Assembly (NCBI GenBank): GCA_934089275.1 | Contig: CAKOJJ010000018.1 | Span: 1-31,434 of the forward strand | Direction of reading: 5' to 3' | Source of the DNA: an uncultured Bacilli bacterium | GTDB lineage: Bacteria > Bacillota_I > Bacilli_A > RF39 > UBA660 | DNA: 31,434 nt | In this document: in pieces, positions 23,118-31,434 of the stretch | How positions within the stretch are numbered: position 1 is the stretch's first letter | Layout: the number at the start of each line of letters is the position of its first letter | The notes under the pieces: generated by a model | What the model was told of the DNA's origin: nothing | Databases searched by the model: none | What the model saw: only the letters and a program-made list of their open reading frames with translations | Translations under genes and position numbers: made by a program

Positions 23118-26100
23118 TTATTTTACGACATATGGATCATCAAATGTACCTGTACCTATCATAACAGTATCACTCTTTAGATTTATTACTGGTCTAAGTG
23201 AATTAGAATAATTAGAACGATTACTATAAACTAAACCATTGTCATTCATTCTCCATATACCAATATAAGTTTCACCTATTCCAGATGGAGTCATTAACCA
23301 TGAAAATTTTTGATTATATAAATAATAAGAATCATTTTGTTCATTAAAATATCCACCTGCTAAAATTAATTCATCATATGTAAGTAAGCCAATATTTGAA
23401 GTAACTATTCCTTTACCATTTCCATCCGTTTCACATTTAAACGTAGGTGTGTAATTAGTGTATTCTTCCATTGTAGCTGAACCAGATGTCCAAGCTGATG
23501 AAAATTTTACTTTAGCTTGTTCGCAATAATATGATCCACTTGCTACATGTTTTGAATAATTTTCATTGTTTCCTATACTAGTATTATACCAGTTTTCTAG
23601 TATAGTTTTTGCTTCACTATTAGAATAATACATATATGAATAATCACTATAATTAGAATTAAATACATATGCTTGATCATTATTAATACCATTTTGCATA
23701 ATTAATCGTATTGTACCATCTTCATTTATTCTAACAATTCTCCAAATTTGTCCTGCGAAACTTACATAATTATCTTTGACATCTCCTCTAAAGTAATAAG
23801 TTGACGTAGCATCATTTGTATTTATAGATTTATACAATCCACTTGCATCATTTGTATTATTACTTGATGTTGTAAGAGTTGGTTCAGCAGTTATTATTTC
23901 TCTATTCATTAGTGTATCTTTTAAAGAATTTACTTTTATTAATGATAGAGTTTTACTTACTTCAGTTGTCTTTCCACTTCCACTTGTTGCTAAACAAGTT
24001 ATTGTATTTTCTCCATAATCTAATTCAGTAGTGTTTTTTACTTCTTTATCATTAACTTTACAAACTACTGTTCCTCCACTATTACCATAAGTTGTTTTTG
24101 TTGGAAGATTATAACTATCATTTTGAGTTACTTCTTCTGGTATGTCTAATTCAATCGCTGGATCAACATTATCAACTTTTGCTATTACGAAACTATTTGT
24201 TGATATTATCTTTCCATCCTTAATACTTCTTGCAAAGATTGTTGTTTCTTTATCAATTGTTAATTCATTTACATACTTATTCCATGTTGCTCCTAAATCT
24301 AGACTATATTCTCTTTCAGTTCCCTCAGGATATAAAATTTCAATAGTCTTTGTTGTTGTCCAATTTGTTGAATTTATATTTATTTCTGGATATTCTTCTT
24401 TTGTTGATTTTATTTCTCTTAGATTTATTTCATTTATAGTAAGCGTACTTGCTCCCGAATATATACTTGCTTTTACACTTCCTTCTGGTATTACTAGTGT
24501 TGTTAAATCAGTAGTTAATGTTATAGTTTCTAATTCATTATTACTACTATTATAAAATTTAATATATGCTCCAGCATTAACTGTTCCAGTTGTATATATT
24601 CTTAAAGTTCTTCCTGCAACATTATTTAAACTAAATGATTTAGTAGTATTCTTAGCAATCTTAGTACTTGTACTTTCATCATTATCAAAAACTTCTTTAG
24701 AAATATTATCACTAAGTCCAACGACGGTATAACTAGATACTGCAGTTTCAGTACCATCAGAATCAATAGCTTTAGCAAGTACTTTTGTACCAATCGCAGC
24801 TTCAAATGAATTAGTATAATCAAGCCAAGTTGTACCATTATCTAAACTGTATAATTTTTTAGCAAAATATGATAAATATTTAACACTAATTTTACTATAA
24901 GTATCAACAAAACTATCATTAGATAATGTTGGATAATATTTAATTTCATTTATTATTGGTGAAGTACTTTGTGATATTTCATAAATATCGGCTTTTTCGG
25001 ATGTATAACTACTAGCTATTTCTAATCCAAGTTTAACTGTATTATTTGGAATTACAAATTTTTTAGTAACTCTAGTATAACTATTTGTAAATACAGCAGT
25101 TTTCTTTAAAACTGTATTATTTGAATCGTAAAAATATAAATTTAAAGTTGCATGAGAAGTATTGCCCTTAGCATCTACTGAAAACATCTGACCAATCATC
25201 TCAGTACTAACATCCATATATTTTTGAACATTGGCATAATTATTGTTTTTTGATAGTAAATAGGAAGTATTTGAATCACCATCATATGCTTCTGAACCTA
25301 TTGCATCAGTAGGTAAAGCAGAAGTATAACTAGAAACTGGTGTTTCTTTACCATTTTTATCTATTCCTTTTGCTTCTAATTTATCACCAAGTTTTAAACT
25401 TACTGGCTTATCTTCATAATTTTGCCATTCACCAGCATTTATACGATATAATCTCTGAATACCAGTTTGAAAATAGTTAATCGTAACATCATTATAACCA
25501 GATTTTACTCCATACTCCGTTAGTTTTGGGTAAATTTTATTAATCTTAATATTTGGATTAGTATAAACTGTTATTTCATAAATATCGGCTTTTTCGTATG
25601 TATAACTACTAGCTATTTCTAATCCAAGTTTAACAGTATTATCTGGAATTACAAATTTCTTAGTAACTCTAGTATAACTATTTGTAAATACAGCAGTTTT
25701 CTTTAAAACTGTATTATTTGAATCGTAAAAATATAAATTTAAAGTAGCATAAGAAGTATTACCCTTAGCATCTATCGAAAACGTCTGACCAATCATTTCA
25801 GCACCAACATCCATATATTTTTGAACATTGGCATAATTATTATTTTTTGATAGTAAATAGGAAGTATTTGAATCACCATCATATGCTTCAGGACCTATTG
25901 CACTAGTTGATAAAGTTGAATTGTAACTAAGTACCAATGTTTCTTTACCATTTTTATCTATTCCTTTTGCTTCTAATTTATCACCAAGTTTTAAACTTAT
26001 TAACTTATCATCATAATCTTGCCATTCACCATTATTTATACGATATAGTCTTCTAATACTAGTATTAAAGTAATTTATAGTTACATCGTTGTAGCCAACA

Positions 26101-29100
26101 TTTATACCGTACTCTGTTAATTTAGGATAACGACTTTGTTTATTCAATGTTGGTGTTGAATATGTCATAATTTCATATATTTTACCATTTGCACTTGAAT
26201 GATAAGCAGCTATTTTTACTGTACCATCTGGTACCAATACCGTACCAGTATAGAATTGTTCATTACTATATCCATCGGTATAAGCAGAATATGATGACAA
26301 TATTTTTTCATTTTTATCTATAAATGCCACAGTAGTTGAATAATTACGATATGCAGAAGTAGCTGATATTTTTATATACACATATTTACCAATCATATTT
26401 GAATCTACATCAATATATTGTTTAGTAGTTGAAGCATTTAAAGATGTGGTATCATCTTCATCATAAGCATTAAAGCCTAGTGCATCTTTAATTAAAGTAA
26501 CAGTACAATTAGAAACCAATGTTTCTTTGCCATTTTTGTCTATTCCTTTTGCCTCTAATTTATTCCCAGGTTCTAACTTTATTGACTTATCATCATAATT
26601 TTGCCATTCACCACCATTAATACGATATAATCTCTTAATACTAGTTTGAAAATAATTTATAGTTATTTCGCTATATCCTGATTTTGCTCCATACTCTGTT
26701 AATCTTGGATAATATTTTTGTTCATTTATCACAGGTGTTGAATATGTCATAATTTCATATATTTTACCATTTGCACTTGAATCATAAGCAGCTATCTTTA
26801 CTGCACCATCTGGTATTAATACTGCACCAGTATAGAATTGTTCATTACTATATCCATCAGTATAAGCAGAATATGATGATAATATTTTATCATTTTTATC
26901 CATAAATGCCACAGTAGTTGGAAAATTACGATATGCAGAAGTAGCTGATATCTTTATATACGCATATTTACCAACCATGTTTGAGTCTATATAAATATAT
27001 TGTTTAGTAGTTGAAGTATTTATATATGTAGTTTCATCTTCATCATAAGCATTAAAGCCTAGTGCATCTTTAGGCATATCAATATTTTTAGTAGCTGTAA
27101 TTGTTAAGCCTGATACCTTTTTAACACTTTTAGCCATAATAGTTCCACTTGTTATATCAAATGGTCCTGTATATACCTTCCATGTTGCTCCATTATCTAT
27201 TGAATAATAGTTTATAATATCATCTCTTGTATCATCATAAACAATATAACTTTTTGAATTTAATTTAACTCCATATTCTGTTAAGATTGGATATCCAGAA
27301 CTAGCATAAATAATTGGTTCTTTTGGTGCATCTAAGTCTAGTATATAGATATCTTCTGATATTTCACTTGCATTACCAGCTTCATCTGTTCCTTTTGCAT
27401 AGATTGTTAAGTTTCCATCTTCATTTACTAAATTTAATACTTCATTTGAAGTTATTTTTATTTTTCCTGTATAGTCTTTATAACTTCCATTTTGACCTAT
27501 TTTATATTCTTTCTTTGCTGAATCTCCATATTCTATTTCTATTTCTGCTTCTGTTCCATAACTTTCTGTTAAGATATTTATCTTGATATCTGGAGCTTCT
27601 TTGTCTATGTTCGTTATGTCTATTACTTTTATTACTTCATTTCCTACATAGTCTACTGCATATATAGTATATTTTCCATTTTCTTCTATTTTAAATGAAC
27701 TTCCATTTCTTATTCCATTTCCATTCTTTTTAAAGTACTCTTTTGTTTGTTCTCCTGTTGCCCATTTTACTTTATCAATTCCAAATTCATCTTCTGCATT
27801 TACAGTTACATTTATTTGTCTTGCTGCTTTTACAAAGTTTCCTTTTAATTTTATTTCTGAATCTGTATCATCTATATTTGTTATAGTTATACTTCCTACT
27901 TTACTTTCACTTTCGTTTCTTGTTATTCCTTTAGCATAAATTGTTGCTTTATTTTTGTCTATCTTAAATGGTTTTTCATATTCTAACCACTCAGTTTCTT
28001 CTCCATCTTCGTATACTATTTTATATAGTTTCTTTACTAATGATTTATTATATACGATTGATATACTTGCTTCCCTTGTTACTTCTTCTGGTGTTTCTAT
28101 TATCTTTGGTGCACTTATCTTTGATGTATCCCATCTCATAAATAGATTTTCCATTAATTCACTGAATGGTACATCTATAAAGTAGTAATGATCTGTAAAT
28201 ATTATTTCTTTTCCATATTCATCTTTTACTTTTATTCCATCTTTAATATCACTAAATTCTTCTTTGTATTCTGGTTTTATTAATAAGATTCCATAACCAT
28301 TGTAACTCTTCCATTCTCCATCACTTTTCCACTTATATTCTTGATTGTTTGATGTTTCTGGATAGTTTAATTTTATTATATAGTATTTCCCTTTATCTAT
28401 TGCTACATAGTTTGGTGCACTTACTATATTTGTTATCTTATATTCACTTGTTGATGCATTTCCTAATTCATCTTTATTGTATGCATAAACAGTTTCATTT
28501 TCATATACATAGAAGCTTCCGTTATAATCTCGATATTCTCCATTTCCTAATTTATATCTTGTTATCTCTGCTGTACTCGCATACTCTATACTTACTTTTA
28601 CTTGTTGACTTTTTCCAGTTGGCTCCACAGTTATTATTGGACTTGCTATTCCTGTTGTTAAGTATCCTACACTTTTTCTAGCTTTTCCAACTGCATTATC
28701 TCCAGTTGCATATGCATAAATAGTTTCATTTTCTGTTATTTCAAATTCGCCTGTGTATTCCTTCCAATCATCATAGTATCCTAATTTATAATATTTCTTT
28801 GTGGCTTTCTTCTCATATGTTATCTTAACTTTTGCCTTATTTATTAATCCTTCTACTTCTTCTTTACTTGGATCTACCTTTATGGAAATCTCGATATTAT
28901 CTTTTACTTTTGGACTTGTCATTGTTGTTATATCCAAACTTTCTATTGTTTCTCCATTTTCATTTGTTCCTTTGGCATAGATTGTTTGACTTTGTTCTAT
29001 TATTAGTTCTCCTTTATATTCTTCATATATTATTCCGTCTAAACTATATTCTAGTTTTGTATAGTTACTTCCACTTATTTTTACTGTAACTTTATCAACT

Positions 29101-31217
29101 TCTTCATTTAAATAATCTGGAGTTGCATCTATTCTTACATATGGTTTATTTGCTTTCTTTATATTTTGAATATAATAATTACTTGTTTCACTTGTTTTTC
29201 CGTCTTCTTCTCTTATGTAATATGCTTTTACAAGAACATTTTTACTTACACTTACTTCTTCTGTATATTCTTGATAGTTTCCATTTCCTATTTTGATATA
29301 TATTTTACTAGCTTTCTCTTGTGGTGTTACTTTTACACTTACACTTTCAACTAAATCCGTTGGATCTACTGTTATTTCTGGTCCTTCTAAATATGTACTT
29401 GGTTGAGTATCTCCTTTTGGTTTTGTTGTATGACTTCCATTTGGTCTTTCAACAACTTCATATTCGAATGTTTCTTTATTTCCTCCATTTGCTGTTCCTC
29501 CTTTTGTTGCATTTACTTCTCCTATGAATACTGAATCTGTTCCTGTTACCTTTTTTGTATACAAGTAGTTTCCGTCTGAATCATATACTTTTTCGTTTCT
29601 TATTCCTCTTGCCTCTATTAATGTGTTCTTTCCTACTTCAAATTCTCCTGTATATTCTTCCCATTCTCCTCCTGCTACTCGGTACTCTTTTGTTTCTAAG
29701 TTTCTTTCATATACAATTTTTACTGTTGCTTTTTCATTTTCTTCCAAAGCATATTTTCCTGGTTCAATATCTACTGCTACTTTTCCATTTGGTGCAATTA
29801 TATATGTTTGACCTAATAAATCATATCTTATATATACATCTTTTACATCATCTAGTTTTACTAAAATTGGTCCTGTGTAATCTTGCCAGCCAGTATAATC
29901 GTATCCATCACGGATTTCTCCTTCTTTTCCGATTCTCCATTCCCAATTTGTTGAATTATCTGGATAACTCAAGTTTAATCTTATCCAACCATCCCAAATT
30001 TCTTCTTCTCCACTTTTTACTAGAACTTCAACTTCTTTTTCTACCATAGTTCTCTTATTATGACTTGATGTTGCTTCACATACTATTAAGTGTTTTCCAA
30101 TTCCTAAATTCTTTGTTGTTGTTTCTTCTTTTCCTTCTACTACACATTGATAAGTTCCCTCATCATTTCCAAAATCAACATAACTTGGTAACTCATAATC
30201 GCTTCCATATACAAATTCTACTGGTACCTTATCTAAATTGATTTTTGGTATATCATATACCATTCCTTTTTTAGTTGTTGTTGTACTTGTTGTAGTTGTT
30301 GTTTCTTCTTCACTCGGTACAGTTGTTGGTGTTTCAGGATTTGTAACTTCTGTTGTAGTTGTCGTTGTTTTCTTTGTTGTTTTTGTTGTAGTTGATTCAT
30401 TTTCTTTTTCTAAAGGTACTTCTACTGTTGTTTTATTTCCTGCTTTATCTTCTACTCTTATATAAATCTTTTCTGTTTCTTCAGTTATTTCAAATTCTTT
30501 TTTTGTTTCCTTATAGTTTTTTCCATCTATACTATAATAATATTTTTTTATTCCACTTTCTTTATCTGTGGCCTCTATTTTTACTTTTTTATTTTTAAAA
30601 CTAACTTTATTTATCACTGGATTATTATTATCTACATAGACTTCTTCGATATTTGAGTTACTACTTGTATTTCCTGCTTTATCTACTCCTCTAAATACTA
30701 CTTTCCATTTTCCAGTTTTACTTACTCTTACATTTTTTGTATTTGTTTTTTTCCATACACATTTATTTAAATTCGTTCCTACACAATACTCATAGTATGC
30801 TAATCCCTTTTTTGCATAACTATCTTTTTTTACTTTTACTACTTGGCTTTGTGACCATTCTTTACTTCCACCTGTGATTTCTGGTGCAGTTGGTTTACTT
30901 AAGTTTAATACTCTTATTACTTTATCTTCTGTTCCTCTTATTATTGTTCTTCCTAAACTTGTTCTTCCAAAAAGTACACATAGTAAAATTAAGAAAACGA
31001 TTATAAATACTGGTTTTCTATCGCTTACATATAGAACTACTTTTTCATTCTTCTTTAATTCTGTTTCTTCTCGTGGTTCTACTTTTACTACTTTTCCACT
31101 TTTTTCAAATATATCTATTTTCTTCTTTTCTTTTTCTATTTCTACATCTACTTTTTCTAATATTTCTCTCGCTTCTTTTATTGAAACTCCTATTACATTT
31201 GGAACCTTTCTTTTCAT
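23118..31217 (-). CDS. Giant membrane-anchored modular surface protein: PASTA, TM, Ig-like/FN3-like repeats, discoidin-like array, C-terminal DUF6273-like domain
   Basis: The frame gives about 2,700 residues. Order: a PASTA domain (about 4-68, VPNVIGVSIKEAREIL), one membrane helix (about 71-87), Ig-like domains with paired Cys, and a Thr-rich linker (about 277-318). At least eight short modules with the pattern Y-x-Y-T-G-x-F follow, such as WKEYTGEFEI and WEEYTGEFEV, then the tandem array of about 195-residue units. Another Ig-like domain and a C-terminal domain of about 240 residues (QIWRIVRINEDGTIRLI, ending LRPVINLKSDT and GTFDDPYVVK) close it. No signal peptide, LPxTG motif or catalytic site is seen. 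The likely topology leaves PASTA in the cytosol and the rest outside. Met-3 (31217) has GAGGTG seven bases upstream, while the first ATG is one base from that site. A role in adhesion or glycan binding is inferred from the domains. Confidence 0.85.
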   Translation of the reverse strand: MKRKVPNVIGVSIKEAREILEKVDVEIEKEKKKIDIFEKSGKVVKVEPREETELKKNEKVVLYVSDRKPVFIIVFLILLCVLFGRTSLGRTIIRGTEDKVIRVLNLSKPTAPEITGGSKEWSQSQVVKVKKDSYAKKGLAYYEYCVGTNLNKCVWKKTNTKNVRVSKTGKWKVVFRGVDKAGNTSSNSNIEEVYVDNNNPVINKVSFKNKKVKIEATDKESGIKKYYYSIDGKNYKETKKEFEITEETEKIYIRVEDKAGNKTTVEVPLEKENESTTTKTTKKTTTTTTEVTNPETPTTVPSEEETTTTTSTTTTKKGMVYDIPKINLDKVPVEFVYGSDYELPSYVDFGNDEGTYQCVVEGKEETTTKNLGIGKHLIVCEATSSHNKRTMVEKEVEVLVKSGEEEIWDGWIRLNLSYPDNSTNWEWRIGKEGEIRDGYDYTGWQDYTGPILVKLDDVKDVYIRYDLLGQTYIIAPNGKVAVDIEPGKYALEENEKATVKIVYERNLETKEYRVAGGEWEEYTGEFEVGKNTLIEARGIRNEKVYDSDGNYLYTKKVTGTDSVFIGEVNATKGGTANGGNKETFEYEVVERPNGSHTTKPKGDTQPSTYLEGPEITVDPTDLVESVSVKVTPQEKASKIYIKIGNGNYQEYTEEVSVSKNVLVKAYYIREEDGKTSETSNYYIQNIKKANKPYVRIDATPDYLNEEVDKVTVKISGSNYTKLEYSLDGIIYEEYKGELIIEQSQTIYAKGTNENGETIESLDITTMTSPKVKDNIEISIKVDPSKEEVEGLINKAKVKITYEKKATKKYYKLGYYDDWKEYTGEFEITENETIYAYATGDNAVGKARKSVGYLTTGIASPIITVEPTGKSQQVKVSIEYASTAEITRYKLGNGEYRDYNGSFYVYENETVYAYNKDELGNASTSEYKITNIVSAPNYVAIDKGKYYIIKLNYPETSNNQEYKWKSDGEWKSYNGYGILLIKPEYKEEFSDIKDGIKVKDEYGKEIIFTDHYYFIDVPFSELMENLFMRWDTSKISAPKIIETPEEVTREASISIVYNKSLVKKLYKIVYEDGEETEWLEYEKPFKIDKNKATIYAKGITRNESESKVGSITITNIDDTDSEIKLKGNFVKAARQINVTVNAEDEFGIDKVKWATGEQTKEYFKKNGNGIRNGSSFKIEENGKYTIYAVDYVGNEVIKVIDITNIDKEAPDIKINILTESYGTEAEIEIEYGDSAKKEYKIGQNGSYKDYTGKIKITSNEVLNLVNEDGNLTIYAKGTDEAGNASEISEDIYILDLDAPKEPIIYASSGYPILTEYGVKLNSKSYIVYDDTRDDIINYYSIDNGATWKVYTGPFDITSGTIMAKSVKKVSGLTITATKNIDMPKDALGFNAYDEDETTYINTSTTKQYIYIDSNMVGKYAYIKISATSAYRNFPTTVAFMDKNDKILSSYSAYTDGYSNEQFYTGAVLIPDGAVKIAAYDSSANGKIYEIMTYSTPVINEQKYYPRLTEYGAKSGYSEITINYFQTSIKRLYRINGGEWQNYDDKSIKLEPGNKLEAKGIDKNGKETLVSNCTVTLIKDALGFNAYDEDDTTSLNASTTKQYIDVDSNMIGKYVYIKISATSAYRNYSTTVAFIDKNEKILSSYSAYTDGYSNEQFYTGTVLVPDGTVKIAAYHSSANGKIYEIMTYSTPTLNKQSRYPKLTEYGINVGYNDVTINYFNTSIRRLYRINNGEWQDYDDKLISLKLGDKLEAKGIDKNGKETLVLSYNSTLSTSAIGPEAYDGDSNTSYLLSKNNNYANVQKYMDVGAEMIGQTFSIDAKGNTSYATLNLYFYDSNNTVLKKTAVFTNSYTRVTKKFVIPDNTVKLGLEIASSYTYEKADIYEITVYTNPNIKINKIYPKLTEYGVKSGYNDVTINYFQTGIQRLYRINAGEWQNYEDKPVSLKLGDKLEAKGIDKNGKETPVSSYTSALPTDAIGSEAYDGDSNTSYLLSKNNNYANVQKYMDVSTEMIGQMFSVDAKGNTSHATLNLYFYDSNNTVLKKTAVFTNSYTRVTKKFVIPNNTVKLGLEIASSYTSEKADIYEISQSTSPIINEIKYYPTLSNDSFVDTYSKISVKYLSYFAKKLYSLDNGTTWLDYTNSFEAAIGTKVLAKAIDSDGTETAVSSYTVVGLSDNISKEVFDNDESTSTKIAKNTTKSFSLNNVAGRTLRIYTTGTVNAGAYIKFYNSSNNELETITLTTDLTTLVIPEGSVKASIYSGASTLTINEINLREIKSTKEEYPEININSTNWTTTKTIEILYPEGTEREYSLDLGATWNKYVNELTIDKETTIFARSIKDGKIISTNSFVIAKVDNVDPAIELDIPEEVTQNDSYNLPTKTTYGNSGGTVVCKVNDKEVKNTTELDYGENTITCLATSGSGKTTEVSKTLSLIKVNSLKDTLMNREIITAEPTLTTSSNNTNDASGLYKSINTNDATSTYYFRGDVKDNYVSFAGQIWRIVRINEDGTIRLIMQNGINNDQAYVFNSNYSDYSYMYYSNSEAKTILENWYNTSIGNNENYSKHVASGSYYCEQAKVKFSSAWTSGSATMEEYTNYTPTFKCETDGNGKGIVTSNIGLLTYDELILAGGYFNEQNDSYYLYNQKFSWLMTPSGIGETYIGIWRMNDNGLVYSNRSNYSNSLRPVINLKSDTVMIGTGTFDDPYVVK
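24713..27068 (-). repeat. Tandem in-frame array of four ~0.6 kb units in the giant gene
   Basis: Unit starts on the minus strand are at 27068, 26486, 25904 and 25307, with lengths of 582, 582, 597 and 594 bases. Each unit has a discoidin-like half (AYDEDETTYI or AYDGDSNTSY) and a half with YPxLTEYG, INYF and GEWQNYDDK. The first two units belong to one type and the last two to another. Between the last two, the 330 bases 24976-25305 and 25573-25902 differ at only about 16 positions by eye. A decayed half unit precedes and a more divergent unit follows the array. Confidence 0.92.
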
Positions 31218-31244
31218 TTTCATGCACCTCTATCATCTTCTTTA

Positions 31245-31273
31245 ATTATACTATTTTGTCAACATTTAATCAA
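31245..31273 (-). promoter_or_regulatory. Promoter of the giant-protein operon
   Basis: On the minus strand, TTGATT, a 17-base spacer and TATAAT lie just before the ribosome site. A TTGACA inside the spacer is only six bases from TATAAT, so it cannot be its partner. Confidence 0.72.
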
Positions 31274-31407
31274 GACTTGTCACTCATTATTTTTGATTTG
31301 TTTTAGCAATTTTTGTCGAAAACCTATATCTTTTCAACATTAAAAAAGCAAAAACATGATTATAATACCTTTAAAGTACACACTAAATAAAAAGAAACAT
31401 GTAAATG

Positions 31408-31416
31408 TGGTAAAAT
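31408..31416 (+). promoter_or_regulatory. Possible extended -10 promoter for a plus-strand gene beyond the right edge
   Basis: TGGTAAAAT reads towards the right edge. Bases 31274-31407 hold no reading frame and no clear RNA that I can see. No -35 is recognisable, so this is a weak call. Confidence 0.3.
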
Positions 31417-31434
31417 TTATTTAGAAAGAACTTT

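Noticed and set aside
23118..23200. Sortase anchor at the C-terminus of the giant protein
   Set aside because: The protein ends directly after a folded-looking domain, with no LPxTG-like motif, hydrophobic segment or basic tail.
24976..27068. CRISPR-like or mobile-element repeats
   Set aside because: The repeats are about 0.6 kb, in frame within one coding sequence and tandem without spacers. They encode protein modules.
27314..31306. Many plus-strand open frames opposite the giant gene, rich in Leu, Phe and His
   Set aside because: They mirror the codon pattern of the minus-strand gene, lack ribosome sites and have low-complexity composition. They are shadow frames.
31255..31345. TTGTCAACA and TTTTCAACA as possible DnaA boxes near an origin
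   Set aside because: Each matches only seven of nine positions, they are few and there is no AT-rich unwinding array with dnaA or dnaN nearby. Chance is likely in this composition.

Overview
The window looks like chromosomal DNA of a low-GC Gram-positive bacterium. It is strongly AT-rich and has purine-rich Shine-Dalgarno sites, TGnTATAAT promoters, a T-box leader, a CsoR copper repressor, Soj/Spo0J-type ParAB and a GerQ-type spore-coat homologue. TGA is used as a stop (csoR), so the mycoplasma code does not apply. My best guess is an uncultured gut member of the Bacilli (RF39- or Erysipelotrichales-like). That placement is inference. Nearly all genes are on the minus strand; only a gerQ-like gene and a lemA-like gene are on the plus strand.

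Layout from left to right. (1) Bases 1-4001 hold a copper-efflux operon read right to left: csoR, an HMA/TauE-SafE/cupredoxin fusion, copA and a copZ-like chaperone cut by the window edge. Its promoter has a perfect GGTATA-N5-TATACC operator in the spacer. (2) Bases 4010-7468 hold an Ig-like/NlpC-P60 wall hydrolase, the magnesium channel gene mgtE with an unusual structured leader, and a membrane-anchored thioredoxin-like protein with a Lys/Glu/Thr tail. (3) Bases 7496-10060 hold mscS, DUF951 and abgT with overlapping ends. (4) Bases 10050-12660 hold parA, parB and a Tam41-type CDP-diacylglycerol synthase homologue. (5) Bases 12697-15900 hold two paralogous TPR proteins that share an unrecognised C-terminal module. 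(6) Bases 15915-19620 hold pheST behind a T-box leader with a TTC specifier. (7) Bases 19623-22690 hold a YfcC-like carrier, gerQ-like, a glyoxalase-II-like hydrolase convergent with gerQ, and lemA. (8) Bases 22696-31273 hold a small membrane protein and a giant surface protein of about 2,700 residues. The giant protein has a PASTA domain on the N-terminal side of its only membrane segment and a tandem array of roughly 0.6 kb internal repeats.

The copper block is a complete sense-and-export unit. The parAB block, together with MscS and DUF951, resembles the origin-proximal neighbourhood of other Firmicutes. The strand layout fits one co-oriented replichore arm. Intergenic spacing is tight, and six of the recognised terminators include the stop codon of the gene they terminate.

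The best candidates for something new are the mgtE leader, the Tam41 homologue fused into the par operon, the giant inverted-PASTA repeat protein with its small partner, and the paralogous TPR pair. I saw no mobile element, CRISPR array, tRNA or rRNA.
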